From NCBI GenBank assembly GCA_034508935.3, contig CM067444.1, positions 80,088,889 to 80,152,888 on the forward strand: a DNA stretch of 64,000 nt, given 5' to 3'. The stretch's first letter is position 1. The number at the start of each line of letters is the position of its first letter. A program made the position numbers and the translations under genes. This stretch comes from Berghia stephanieae. Taxonomy: Eukaryota; Mollusca; Gastropoda; Nudibranchia; Aeolidiidae. Below are positions 1 to 12,818 of this stretch, one piece after another. The notes below the pieces were generated by a model. That model worked only from the letters and a program-made list of their open reading frames with translations. It made no database searches and was not told the DNA's origin.

Positions 1-104
1 CCGTTTGAAACATAATATTGGTTTCTGATATAATACAGGACATTACCAACGCACACATCCGCATTACAAAGACAAAAACAAAAACCTTCCGCTTGTCATA
101 ATTA

Positions 105-402
105 GTTACAAGCAAAGAGAGACACAACACTCCGAGGAGTTCAGCATATATAAAATAAAAGAAATGCATCGAATTTTTGAAAATATCAATTTGAGAAACC
201 AGGGAGATGGCACTAGTTTATGAAAAAGATCTGAACAAGTGTGTATAAAACGGTGCCAGACAAAGTGATAGAGAAGAATGCAAGAAAAAAAACATCCCAA
301 AAATCAGTCTTCCTCGACTGGGGATCGAAGGTCAAGGAAGACTGATTTTTCTTGATTTTTCTTTCTTGTTGTGTATGGCACCGTTTCATACACACTTGTT
401 CC
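105..402. mobile_element. Family D repeat forming a foldback (233-402)
   Basis: GAACAAGTGTGTATAAAACG with GTGCCAGACAAAG at about 234-266 is the inverse of TGTATGGCACCGTTTCATAC at about 372-402. Inside, AAAAATCAGTCTTCCT (299-314) pairs with AGGAAGACTGATTTTT. CCTCGACTGGGGATCGAA resembles a tRNA-like B box on the minus strand. Related to 18415-18765 and 19100-19395. Confidence 0.6.
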
Positions 403-1261
403 GGTCATTATATTCACTCTTGAACGCTGCATTCTTGGCGTAATAATACATTATGCAGGCGACAGCGCGGTCGTTAAAACAAAGGAAAGAAACAATATTT
501 CTTGTTACAATTTTGGTACCACAACTATATTGACTTTAAGAAGAATTTATTATCTTTAACTTTACCCACAAAAAGAGACATTCGTGGAACATCTTGGAAT
601 ATATCAATCTATGAGGAGTCTAAACTTCATGAAGCAGTCGAAATCCCAAATGAAATCAGAGGACTTAACTCACTCAATCCTAGAGATTTTTGCTACTTTT
701 CAAAATTGGAAAAATGTATTAAAAATGAGCATGTACACAGATCGTTTTATTTAACTACCATTTACATGTAAAAACTAAAAACATTAGCTTTGATACTACG
801 CCTATAATTTGTCTCAGAAAAATGTAATAAATTAAAAGGCATGTGGTAAAAGTAACCCGGGTAAACTACGGATATAGTCGGTGTTAAGGTTGAGTGAGTT
901 AATGATGATGGAATCCATTAATGATGACACGGAGGGAGGTCAGAATACCATGTACCAAGTCACGACAGTGATTTTGAGAGACCATCTGTGCGTAGTGCAT
1001 TTAGTTATGGGATATAAAATATTATGTGTGAACTTTAACGTTGAGATTTGTTTTGACCTTAAATCCTTTATTCAAATTTTATTTTTAAATCTGTCCCCCG
1101 AGGAGGAACAATAGCTGAAATGTCTGTTTTTACACATTAAAAATACATAAAAACAAAAAAACAAAACGGTTTCGATATATGTCTGAGTCCATTTTACCCT
1201 CTATATTTTGTTGACAAAAAAAAAATAAAGAAGTCCCTTAAGTCCGTAAAGTCGGAGTTTA
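403..1261. other. No recognised feature
   Basis: AT-rich sequence with short open frames lacking family motifs or codon-like composition. I see nothing to support a gene. Confidence 0.5.
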
Positions 1262-1375
1262 ACCCGGTATCTGTAGCGTTGAACAGACACTGACAACTGA
1301 TTGCTAGTATCTGGACAGAACATTATTCTATCACGAAGCACTTACCACCAGATCTTACAACCGAATCATCCATCC
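1262..1375 (-). mobile_element. Family B SINE tail fragment
   Basis: CCCGGTATCTGTAGCGTTGA and CAGACACTGACAACTGATTG resemble 17560-17620 in the same orientation, with a CCACCAGATCTTACAAC counterpart further on. Confidence 0.5.
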
Positions 1376-1489
1376 TTTATTCATTCATTTATTTATTTAT
1401 TTATTTCAATCGAAAGTAGGATATCATTTTAATCACTGTCTTCATGTCAGTTTATTGCGTAAGAACAGTCAAAACCGGCGGATGTTGCG

Positions 1490-1725
1490 ATTTGTTTCAA
1501 GCAAAACGCATCAATAGAGGTAACGAAATTGATGTCACTCAGCTCTTTGTTATTGTTTTTAGACAGCCATTTTGGTGATTAATTCTCAATAAATTATATC
1601 AATCAGGCTCTCAGGTTACACGTAGTTTTATGTGTTGGTACGTTATATCAGGCCTTGATACAATTTTGTGAGTATTTTACCTAAACACATAGCATCAATA
1701 TATGTTGTCGTCGAGTGTAACAATG
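1490..1725 (+). repeat. Interspersed repeat family E (carries a CRE-like site)
   Basis: GGTAACGAAATTGATGTCAC, TCAGCTCTTTGTTATTG, TTTTAGACAGCCATTTTGGT, TCAATAAATTATATCAATCA and AGGTTACACGTAG, matching 19880-19990. Origin unknown. Confidence 0.65.
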
Positions 1726-1739
1726 CAATTCCTCTCATT

Positions 1740-2134
1740 ACTGTGTCAAAATAATGTGATAAATGCTAAAAAAAAAACCCGCAACTAAATCGACTGCTTG
1801 GCATGTTCTAAATATGGTAATGTGGCCAACAAAACATGCTGTTGTAAGACTGGTAGCGACGAGAACCAGACAGGTGTTATTAAATGATTGACTGTCACAG
1901 GTAAGTGCAATCGGCTAAGGGATTAACCTCGATCAAGGCCTCGTCATTAGTGACCATTGTTCTCTACTTAAGTCTTCGGGGCTCTTTTTAACGTCATGCA
2001 CTTTTCTGTTTTGCCGGTTCTTTTTAAAAAAATTATTGTTATATAGAGCCTATCTTGATTATAACGATCGTGTCATAAATAAAAGGAATGGAGAAAAAAA
2101 AGCATAATACAAAATATGTTTGTTTTGTTAAAGA
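1740..2134. other. No recognised feature
   Basis: Unique-looking AT-rich DNA between a family E repeat and an old LINE fragment. Confidence 0.5.
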
Positions 2135-2585
2135 TTCTTGGACTTTACTGCTCCCTTATACATCCAGCATTTTTTTGGTCCCAGCATCATCCAGTACGTT
2201 AAGTTTACAAAATCCCAAATTGCTAACCATCCCCAAAACCCATTTAAAAATAAATCTCTGGGCAAATTTGGATCACAAACCTTGAACACTTTACCTCCGT
2301 CCTTGAGGCTCGCTACCAGTCTTCAAAGTTAAAAAAAAATAATTAAAGACACACTTATTCAAAGAATACTTGGGATATTTCCCCCTTATAATATGTTTTT
2401 ATGTGTGGGCGCGCGCGCGTGTATGTGTGTGCGTGTGTGTGAGTGTGTGCGTGTGCGAGTTCGTGTACATTTTACCAAATCGTACGTGTAGATATATACT
2501 AGTATATTCTGAATGTCCAATTGCTTACTGTTAAACCGCCTTGAGGCTTAGGTGAAAATCATTATCGAAATATAAAACCCATAAG
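2135..2585 (+). mobile_element. Old CR1/L2-like LINE 3' fragment
   Basis: Shifting frames give FGSQTLNTLPPSLRLATSLQS and then DTLIQRILGIF, the usual LINE C-terminal pattern (W/LNSLPLSLR, LKTHLF). A GT-rich tract (2405-2462) and a tail CGCCTTGAGGCTTAGG...CGAAATATAAAACC follow near 2540-2582. Confidence 0.65.
2400..2465. repeat. GC/GT-rich dinucleotide tract
   Basis: Alternating gcgcgc and gtgtgt runs inside the old LINE 3'UTR. It can adopt Z-DNA-like structure. Confidence 0.85.
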
Positions 2586-3304
2586 CAATGCTTTAATATT
2601 TCATGTTCAATACAAGGAGTAAGATCGTAACATGATCATATCAATAAATACGCAGACACACATGTGCACACACACGCACACACACACAGCGCGCGCTAGA
2701 AGCATTTCCAATTCGTAAAGGAAATTTTAAATTAAAAGTTTGGCTTAATTAAAGGTACTATGGCTAATACTTTTACTTCAAAATATCGAATTTGGCAAAA
2801 TTCACGAAGTTTAACAAGCTGGGAGTCATCTCGATCGAAATTGAAACACTGTTCCATCTCAATGTATTTAGTCAGTGCATAACATGGTAGCATTGGAGCG
2901 TAAAGCATGGGGAGCGTTGAGCGATCTTCCGTTGCAGAAGAAAGCTTCCTTGGCTACAAAACAGTATGAGAAACTGAATGCCAATTTAACCGATGTGTAA
3001 GACTTCAATGTATTTTTTTTTCTCCAGACCAGAGATGAAAACAATTCATAGTATTTACCATGCAAATCATAAATATTCCCGTCAATCCATATGTAAACAA
3101 CTTTTCCATATCAATCACAATCCCCTCCCCTTCCGCCCCCATATCAACAATAAAAATAACCCGAAATTAATACTAATCAAAATAAACGATATAAAGAGAG
3201 CCGGTTTGTTATATCAATTATTTTCTCATGAAATATGTCTTAATGTTTATTTTTAAAGGTATGTTCAGTTTTGCATTTCGATGGTCGGCCGATCAAACCT
3301 CTGA
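2586..3304. other. Unrecognised, one short (CA)n
   Basis: A CA tract lies at about 2655-2690; otherwise AT-rich. No family matches seen. Confidence 0.5.
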
Positions 3305-3622
3305 AGTCTAAAAAAATGAGCTTTTATATAGCGCAATATCCACTAAAGGTGCTCAAAGAGCTTTACAAGGGGTCCCTGGCCAACAGCAACACTTAACATG
3401 TAGGACGAGACATGACGCCTGTTAGGCGATATTACAATTTTGTTCGGACAGAGACAATGCTGTTGACGGCCAGGTACTCATTTTACACATGAGTACGGTA
3501 AGAGAATGTGAGTAAAGGGCCTTTTTCAAGGACTCAACTATGCGACGAGCGAGGCTCGAACCCAGGACCTTCCGATCCGAAAGCGAGTGTTATACCACAA
3601 GACCACATAGCCGCACAATACG
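3305..3622 (-). mobile_element. tRNA-derived SINE, family A, near full length
   Basis: On the minus strand: a tRNA-like head TGCGGCTATGTGGTCTTGTG with B box GGTCCTGGGTTCGAGCCTCG, a body with GTTGAGTCCTTG and CATGTTAAGTGTTGCTG, and a tail GGACCCCTTGTAAAGCTCTT ... GATATTGCGCTATATAAAAG. The pol III boxes suit autonomous transcription; movement would rely on LINE enzymes. Confidence 0.85.
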
Positions 3623-4485
3623 AGCTCGTATGTAGTCTTCAGAGTTTGGATCCGCCGATCGTGAAAATCGGGACTTCAGATGTTTGATCCGCCAACCATC
3701 CATTTTCTAGAGAAATCGGAAGAGAGTTCCAAACAGAAGGGGCAATTTGAGAAAAGAAAATATCTTTTGAGAATAATTAAAAGGGGATCATTTGATCTTA
3801 AACTTCGACATGGAGAGTATGTCATATGAGGTTGGATAAATATGAATGAAAGAGCAGAACTGTTTAGACATTTAAAACAAAGAACAGTAGTTTTGTATTT
3901 GATTCTTAAATCAATGGGCAGACAAATTAATGACATGACAAAAAAAAAAAAAAACATGGGTGTGAGGTGATCTCTTGTCTCTTTGTTTATAGATTGACCA
4001 TAGTAGAATGATTTTGAATACGTTATAGGTTGTAAAGGAGACAATTTGGAATGTTATAATAAAAAAGAATTACCGTAATCTATTCTGGAAAATACAATAG
4101 GTACCTTCAACACAAGAAGATTTATCTACTAAAAGCGAGCAACCCTGATGTCGGGAATACAGGCTTAAAAGAAAACAAATTGAGCTCCTCCCCCCCTCCA
4201 AAAAAAAAAATCAACAAAAATGAGCCTTAGGATTATATCTGATCCAGAGCACTCCCTTTTTGGATAGAAATCATTAAGATTTCATGGTAAATTTAATGTC
4301 CGTGAATACCACACACCCGATACACTCAAGCACAGTCAGTCCACCAAATCGAAATTTCCGATACATTCACACAATACAATGAACAGAGGTCAATGATAGC
4401 GCCTATAAAGCTATGAAGTCAGCCGGATTAATCGGTGACACGCATGAGGAGCTTTAAAGTTGTTTTTTTTTTTCAATTTGAAAAT

Positions 4486-4800
4486 GGTGCGGCTATGTGT
4501 TCTAGTGGGACGATTCTCGCCTTTGGATCGGAAGGTTGAGTTCGAGACCTGCTCAGAGCGGTACATAACTGAGTCCCTGGAAAAGGCTCTTTACTCACAA
4601 TCTCTCACTTACTCAAGCGTAAAATGAATATCTGGCCGTAAACAGCATTGTTTCTGTTGGATAGTATCGTAATATCGCCTAACAGGCGTTATGTCTCGTC
4701 CTACATGTTAAGTGTTGCTGCTGGCTAGGGACCCCTTGTAAACGCGTTGAGCACGTTTAGTGGATATTGCTCTATATAAATGCTCTATTTAAAAAAAAAG
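4486..4800 (+). mobile_element. tRNA-derived SINE, family A, near full length
   Basis: GTGCGGCTATGTGTTCTAGT head, a degenerate B box, the body (CCTACATGTTAAGTGTTGCT) and the tail GGACCCCTTGTAAACGCGTT ... GATATTGCTCTATATAAATG, then an A run. It aligns along its length with the minus-strand copy at 3305. Confidence 0.85.
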
Positions 4801-6149
4801 TTTAAAATGATATGAAATATAAAACAAAACACAACAGGACCTAGATCGATAGGTGTCTAACACACTCCAGTTCCGCTTCCTAAATCGTACCACAGTGCAA
4901 TCACAATACTTCATAATTTGTAACCAAACGTCTCAAAATGGAGTCATCTCGAGATGTGCCTTGTGCTTTGAAATTCAATATCATTCTTAATTAATAAAAT
5001 TTGAATTAAACTAAGTACCTACGACGTGGAAAGCGAGTATTGTTTCATAAACTTCTAAACACTAGAATTTCAAAAACAATAATTGTTATTTCGGCATTGA
5101 GGTCAAATTTTCTTCGTTTACTTCATTCAAATACAATTCAAGATTGACGTGATTGGTCACGTATATATCTCTATCAAAATTACCATTTGACCACAGCCAG
5201 TCAGACAGTGGCCTTTCACAATTCTGTCAATGGCGCACGGCAGAACAACGATGGTTAGTGTCGAAGGTGTTTCGATTTCAGTGGGCAAAAATGACAAAAA
5301 AGAAATCTCTTCATAACGCCACAAAAGACTTGGTCCACATTAGCATTTCATTAACATAACCCATATTGACGGCTAGAATATTTCAATAAAATATGTGACC
5401 CGTTGCTTCTATTTGGTATTACGTGCCGGGATGTACCAGATAGACGAAAAGCGAATTTAAATCAAAACTGGTAAGAACTATAACTTTTTTTTTTAGACTT
5501 TAAAGAACGATTTGTGTCTCTACGATAAAACTAATAAACATAACATTGGTCTCATATTTCTGGCAAGAAACTAAATTTTTTTAAACAGCTTAACCACTCG
5601 AACATATTACTGGTTCGAAGCGACGGATTATAAATTATTAGCTTGTACGCTGGAGTTCGATAAGTTACATTCGACTGGTATTCACAATCACAAGTAAAAA
5701 AAAAAGAGTTATTGGGTACATTACCTTCGAATTTTGAAGATATGCTTAACTGGGTGTTATTGAACTGAATATTTGAATATTAAACGAGGCATAAAAAACC
5801 GGCATTTGGCACAGTTCTTTCACAACAACATAATGTATTGGCCCATCGGCTAATGACCCAATCTTACGCGCTGTGAGCGGAGAGATTTACATAATTACTT
5901 GTAAATTAAAAAAAAAACCCCCCAAAAAAACATCCCTATGAATTTTGTAGTGGTTGAAATTAGAAAAGTGAATTGATAAATAAGACAATTTCAAATGGAC
6001 GATATTGACGACAAGAGGACTATCCCATAATTTTAATTACTAATATGTTCATTTTATCTCTCTTTAAAACTCCAAGCCAAGTCTCGTTCAGTACAAAATG
6101 TCATTGTTTCATGTTGCAATTAAAAATCGTTTGAAGACATAACTTTTAA
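4801..6149. other. No recognised feature
   Basis: AT-rich DNA without clear repeats or exons. Short open frames are not supported by any motif. Confidence 0.5.
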
Positions 6150-7394
<1,245 letters not shown>

Positions 7395-7500
7395 TAATTG
7401 TGACCTCAAATCGGTGTTAAGTCAGGATGAACCAGATGCCGAAATGTGAATTTCAAATTAAAACTATAAAAAAATATATGAACTTTGAGTCTTTCATACT
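7395..7500 (+). repeat. Interspersed repeat family G
   Basis: GTGACCTCAAATCGGTGTTA, AGTCAGGATGAACCAGATGC and GAAATGTGAATTTCAAATTA. The same module recurs at 10660, 11180, 12440 and 48640, always on the plus strand. Confidence 0.6.
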
Positions 7501-7555
7501 TTAAGAAGGCATTCATTTTTTTTCAATTTACATAATATTAAATAACTTGATCAGT

Positions 7556-7775
7556 ATCAGTTAGTAGAGTATTCGAGTCACACGCAAAGGGATCTGAATC
7601 GATCCCGAGTCCAGTTGAGTTTTTTTTTTTTTTTTTCCCCTTGACCTCGTCACCTCCTGCTCCCAGCATTGATTTGCTAATCCGTTGGGTTTACTAGATT
7701 TGGGGGAAAGTATTTTACGACAGACTAGTGTCCTATCTAAAGGGTAATTGGCAATTTCTATTGTACATTTACATT
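7556..7775 (+). mobile_element. tRNA-like SINE, family B
   Basis: A degenerate head TATCAGTTAGTAGAGTATTC and B box ATCGATCCCGAGTCCAG, a T run, then TTGGGTTTACTAGATTTGGG and GACTAGTGTCCTATCTAAAG, GGGTAATTGGCAATTTCTAT. Matches 43458-43665. Confidence 0.7.
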
Positions 7776-8341
7776 ACAGAAACCGGTATATTATACTCCA
7801 TGGGCTTTTGGCTCTGACCTACTGGGTTTTTCTTTCAGCCACTTCTTAATCAGGCTAATATCGTGACTAAGAAATAACAATGTAATATCATTTAACCATA
7901 AAACACCGACTAAGCTACATTCAATCCGTGGTGGCAAAGGCATATCAATTTACAGGATTCTTGCAAATAAAATATTGACAATTCAATGTCGCCTTTTACG
8001 TCATTCTTTCTTGAAACATTTAGCTAATAAAAAGGTTGTTTAAAACGAATTTCCTACGTATTCTAAAGTTTAGAAAAACATCACAGGCACAAGGTATTGA
8101 TGTAAATCATTAAAAAATCGTCAAATTTAAATCGGCTTTAGAAAATAAGAATAAATTACACTTTCACATCAACGATTTTGTATCAATGGCAAACTCCCAT
8201 TACCAGAAATCGACAACAATAAAAAGGGTCGAACTGTTGTCACTTATTCTGCGTATTGGCAACACTAACTATGCTGCCGCACTCTGAAAACTTCACGGGA
8301 GCCCTGGTTTGATAGTTTTTTTTTGACAAACAGTTGACATT

Positions 8342-8594
8342 TTAACTCTCTCCTTACCGACCATGATCAAATTTTAAACTGAAATGTCACACCAACACAC
8401 AAATTAAATCGTTTAACTCAAATTTATAAAGTAATAACAGCATACTATAAACATAATTTTGTTCTTTAAAAAGCCTTACAAATATTAAAAAAAAACAAAT
8501 TTTGTACTTTATAAAACACATCTGAATAAGAAAACTGTTGTTTGTATCGTAACAAATGTGACGATTTTCCTACAGTTGGTTAGGAGAGGGTTAA
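8342..8594. mobile_element. TTAA-flanked MITE, copy 1
   Basis: Starts TTAACTCTCTCCTTACCGAC and ends with the inverse of TTAACCCTCTCCTAACCAAC. It is 253 bp, non-coding, and bounded by TTAA as in piggyBac-type insertions. Confidence 0.75.
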
Positions 8595-8597
8595 CGG

Positions 8598-8690
8598 ATC
8601 GATATTTGAAGGACGAGTTTTCTGGCCAAAGTTTTAAAAACGTGTTTATTCCTCCAGAGTACGGTACGGCAGTATGGCGTAGCCCTGTGT
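8598..8690 (+). repeat. Interspersed repeat H
   Basis: ATTTGAAGGACGAGTTTTCT, GGCCAAAGTTTTAAAAACG and CCAGAGTACGGTACGGCAG match 12585-12660. It directly follows the MITE at 8342-8594. Confidence 0.5.
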
Positions 8691-8807
8691 AATGTTCAGT
8701 GATCAAATGTGACTTAATACGCTAATGCTAATAAGGTTAAATATTAGAATGAATAAGATGAAGAAAATTGAGTTTAAACTTAAACAAAAATAATCAGGGA
8801 CAGTGTG

Positions 8808-8990
8808 AGTTTTTTTTAAAAAAAAAACAAAAAACAAACAAAACAAAAAACCCTCCCCCACCCCAAACATAAAAAAACCCAACAAAAAACAAATCCAACC
8901 CCCCCCCCCACACACACACAAAAAAAAAACACACAAAAAAAACCCAACAACAAATGAAACAAAACAACAACAAAACACCAAAAAGTAATT
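8808..8990. repeat. A/C-only low-complexity tract
   Basis: About 180 bp almost devoid of G and T on the plus strand, made of A runs broken by C and CC. Similar tracts: 10912-11090, 14872-15060, 17965-18290, 22640-22722, 32085-32312, 33180-33265 and 47772-47838. Confidence 0.85.
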
Positions 8991-9110
8991 CTCCTTAAAT
9001 GAAGGCATTCACTTTAACTCAAGCCTTATAAGTCTGGCTTAACATTTTATTTTACGTAACAGGTTTAACCTGGTACGATTCCGTTTTGAGACGATTGGTT
9101 AAAAAAAACA

Positions 9111-10313
9111 CCAAAAAAAAAACCTAACCAAATCCTATCTATTGTCATGCAGATAATAACTTGTAAAATATTATGTCCGTTCTAATTTACACAAGTTTTA
9201 CCTAAATTTAATATGATAATCGGTTTAAAGCAGTTCTAAAATAAATTAAATAACCCGAAAAAGTAAATTATACAAAACAAACAAAGTAAAAAGTTCTCGC
9301 CAGCATGAAGAATAACAAGTACCGATTTTCTTTGTTTAGAACCAAGCTGCTCGTTGCTGGGCGGACGTGAGATCAGACTATTGAATCCTATTGCTAAACA
9401 AGTAAGAATGTATGGATCAGTCACAATGGCCAATTGGTTTTTGCTGAATTAAGGGTTGCCATGTTTTATTTATGCCTTTGTATTGCTGGTTACAAAAGCC
9501 CTGACTCAATATCAGGTGAATTCCATGTCAGAATATAGCCATGGTGAGATTATGGTTAGCAATCATTATTTCCTGGTATATATATATAAAACCTATTTAT
9601 TATTGGCCATATATTAACACAAAACAAAAGAACCCTCCACATCTTAAAAAAATAATAATTCAGTTCAGTCGTATAACCAGAAAGCACCAAAAAGAAATAC
9701 CTGGCTATTTCTTTTCAATCAAAGGCTCTTCCGGTTGGTATACTCCATATTATGCATGATATGAAATAAGTACATGACTCATACAATTTGAAGTCTGTAA
9801 AATGGATATTAGGTGTGGAAGATAATTGTAAAGATATTGAATTCGTAAAAAACGTTCCTGAGTTTTTCGTCGTAATTACAACCCATTAATTCCACCACTT
9901 ATTCTTGCTTGGTTTGATCAATTCGAATGTTTTATAATAATAACAATAACAACAATATGTAACAGGAAACCACTGCCAAGAAATGACGTCAAATACGTAT
10001 CGTATTTTGGCACCTCAAATAAGCGGGCTTGCAGACTGATACATAATATTCCAAACGCCGTGAAGAAGTGAATAAACAAAAGGGAAGTTAAAATACACAA
10101 AGGTAAAGTGGATTGTGGAGTGAATGACAAACATGACTAACACGAAGCTCGCTCAAGACAACGGGGAGAGCTACCCGTTAGAGTCGATGGGTCCAATTAG
10201 AGAGAAATATGCGCAATGGAATCCGCATAAACCAAACACTCTTAAAGTCAGTCGCTAATTTGTTGCTCTTTATCTAAAAGTGTTCCATTGATAATGGATA
10301 AAGTCAACTTTGT
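9111..10313. other. No recognised feature
   Basis: AT-rich DNA. A TGACGTCA-like core occurs at about 9983, but without the family E context. Confidence 0.45.
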
Positions 10314-10600
10314 TTAACTCTCACCTTATCAACCATAGGAAAAATCGTCACATTCGTTACAATACAACGAAAAATTTTATCATTCTGTTGTCTTTTGCAC
10401 CTCACAAAATTTAAAGAAAATTTGTTGTTATAACTATTAAAAAATTGACATTGTACGTATTATAGAGCTCATTTTGTGGAAAAATGTTGTCTATAGAATG
10501 TCCTTGTTGGTCTTCTGTTTGAGTAAGAAAATTCTAATTTTGTGTTGGTTGGCGTGACGTTTTGGGGGAAACTGAAAATTTGTGGTAAGGAGAGAGTTAA
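10314..10600. mobile_element. TTAA-flanked MITE, copy 2 (inverted)
   Basis: Starts TTAACTCTCACCTTATCAAC and ends GTGGTAAGGAGAGAGTTAA. Its left end matches the right end of the copy at 8342 (GGAAAAATCGTCACATTCGT versus its reverse complement), so it is the same family in opposite orientation. 287 bp. Confidence 0.75.
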
Positions 10601-10659
10601 AGCCAACCAATCTTTCTGGTCCGACAGAGTTGGCTTTATCAATATTTCACTGTGCAGGT

Positions 10660-10745
10660 GTAAATGTGACCAGTCGTCTCAAATCGGCATCAAGGGGTGA
10701 CCCAGATACTGAACATTGGCTTTGAGTAGAATAATTAAAAAAAAA
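10660..10745 (+). repeat. Interspersed repeat family G
   Basis: GTGACCAGTCGTCTCAAATC with GGCATCAAGGGGTGACCCAG, about 60 bp after the MITE at 10314-10600. Confidence 0.55.
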
Positions 10746-10911
10746 AATTACTTCAAAAAACTAAAATGTCCAACTTTATAATATTATTTTTGATTCTGGT
10801 TCAACCTAGTTGATCAGTCTGTCAAATTGATTGTAAGCTAAAAATATGAATTTTTCCTGGAATATTGAAAAATAGGAGCACGTCAATTATCAAATTCCCA
10901 GACAAAAACAA

Positions 10912-11092
10912 AGAAAGTAAAAAAACAAAAACAAAACAAATAAAACTGACAACAACAAAAAACAAACAAAAAAACAAAACAAAAAAAAACAACAACCCAC
11001 AAAAAACAACCCCCCCCCTCCCAAAACCCCCCCAAAAAAACAACCCAACAACAAACAAACAAACAAAATTAAAGAAAAGAAACACACCACTC
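10912..11092. repeat. A/C-only low-complexity tract
   Basis: AAAACAAAC-like composition with poly(C) islands. Open frames across it on either strand are composition artefacts. Confidence 0.85.
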
Positions 11093-11179
11093 ACAGACAA
11101 AGTGCTTTAACTCAATCTCAACTCAAGTCGAAATTTCACATTAACACAACCATATGATATTTATACCTATTGATGGATA

Positions 11180-11258
11180 AATACGTGGCCAATCGTCTGA
11201 AAACGGTATTACTTAGGGGCGAACCTGATGCTTATCATTAGGTTTAAAGCTTAGCGTT
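11180..11258 (+). repeat. Interspersed repeat family G
   Basis: GTGGCCAATCGTCTGAAAAC, GGTATTACTTAGGGGCGAAC and CTGATGCTTATCATTAGG. Confidence 0.55.
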
Positions 11259-12439
11259 TAAAAAAAACAAGAGTTAAGACGCAAACGCATGGCCTGATAC
11301 TAACCCAAAAAATCGTCATAAAAAAAAAGACGAAGATCACGGGAAAAAAATTAATTGTGAGTTGTAATCAACAGCTCCACCAATAGAACCATTTGTTTCC
11401 TTCATTATTTCTTACAACTCACTTTTCACTCGTTTGGTGATCGGCATTTTCTCGTGGCGTAATGTTTTGGTCAGTATCGGGCCTGAAGTTTCCGAAGGCA
11501 ACGGTTAGAATAATTGCCTTAATCCGGGAAAGTTAGTTTTGTTTCTGAAACCTCAAAAGGCTTTATTCTTCACACATTTATATGCCTTATATTTAATCGA
11601 GCACTGTAAAGCCTTTACAATTCCATATTGTGGACAATAAAAATATCAATTTTTCAATTCTGGTAACTAACTCTGCTTTACATTTAATTTGGGAGTACTT
11701 TCGAATGCGTCTAGGGTACTTTAAAAAAAAAACAACCAAAAAACAAACAGTAAATGTACGTATTTGCTCACCTTGAATTAAAGTTTTATTTATCCAAAGA
11801 AAGAAACAAATTGACCTTTTTTTTTTTTGGTAATGAAAATGTTGCGTCTAAAATTAATACGGTCTTTATTTCGTTAGGATTGTAACTCGGCGGAACATTT
11901 GGTGTATCTCCCCTCAATTTTCTTCATCTAGTTCATTCTGGCATGATAGCTGATTGATACCAGTAACGGTGACGATTATACAGAATAATTTACCGAAGCA
12001 CGAAGCACTTAGACTCTCAAAACTCCAATGCTCGAGTACCAGAAATTATGTAGTCATAAAAATAATAATATAACGTAATCGATCCATTACCGAATACAAG
12101 ACATGCCCGTGTCGGTGCCCGCCAACAATAATACCAGGCTTCACGCTTCTCTTCATCTCAATCTTATTAATATCACCGGCTCCTCGGAGGCATTTTTCAC
12201 GCCTTGAATTTGAATTAGTCCACCCTATACAATATAAGCACTTATACGGCGTTTCATCCAAAACAAAGGCTTAAGAAGGAGAGAAGGTGAGAAGTGGCTT
12301 GTGAGAGGAGAGTGAAAATAATATGACAAATAAATAAAAGGCGTATTTTCAGTTGGGATCGAAATGTTTAGCAACGCGATAAAAACAGATTATGGCAGGG
12401 TAAAATAGAAATCCAGTTAACCATTTAATCGGATATCAT
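11259..12439. other. No recognised feature
   Basis: No coding motif. Short A/C runs only. Confidence 0.5.
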
Positions 12440-12660
12440 AACATGTCTCCAATTGCCTCACAACGGTGTTATGTCGGGATGAACCTATTACTTAAAATCA
12501 TTCTTCTCACCAGTTACCTGATATACTCCTGAAAGAGATCCCGGGTACGGTTTTTTTTTTCAAGATGAGGGTCATTTAAATCCATCGAAATTTAAAAGAC
12601 GAGGGTTTTGGCCAAATGCTTAAATACCAGTCTTTTCTAGAGTACGGCAGTTACCCGGTT
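12440..12660 (+). repeat. Interspersed repeats G and H
   Basis: TCTCCAATTGCCTCACAACG with TGTTATGTCGGGATGAACCT is family G. TTTAAAAGACGAGGGTTTTG, GCCAAATGC and AGAGTACGGCAG resemble 8600-8670 (GGACGAGTTTTCTGGCCAAA, AGAGTACGGTACGGCAG), labelled H. H therefore occurs in both places. Confidence 0.5.
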
Positions 12661-12818
12661 AAAAGGTTTACTTATACAATCTGAGTTATGAAAAATGCCT
12701 TCATTGAGGAGGTGAGTTTTATTTCGTAAGCCTCTAACAATTTTAATCCCATATTTCTGAGCAGTTTAAAATAACAGGGACTATCACAATTTGGGAGCCC
12801 TTCCATATCACCACTCGG

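Noticed and set aside
3676-4044. 122-residue open frame on the minus strand
   Set aside because: No recognisable domain, A-run-encoded phenylalanines and no splice context; probably chance.
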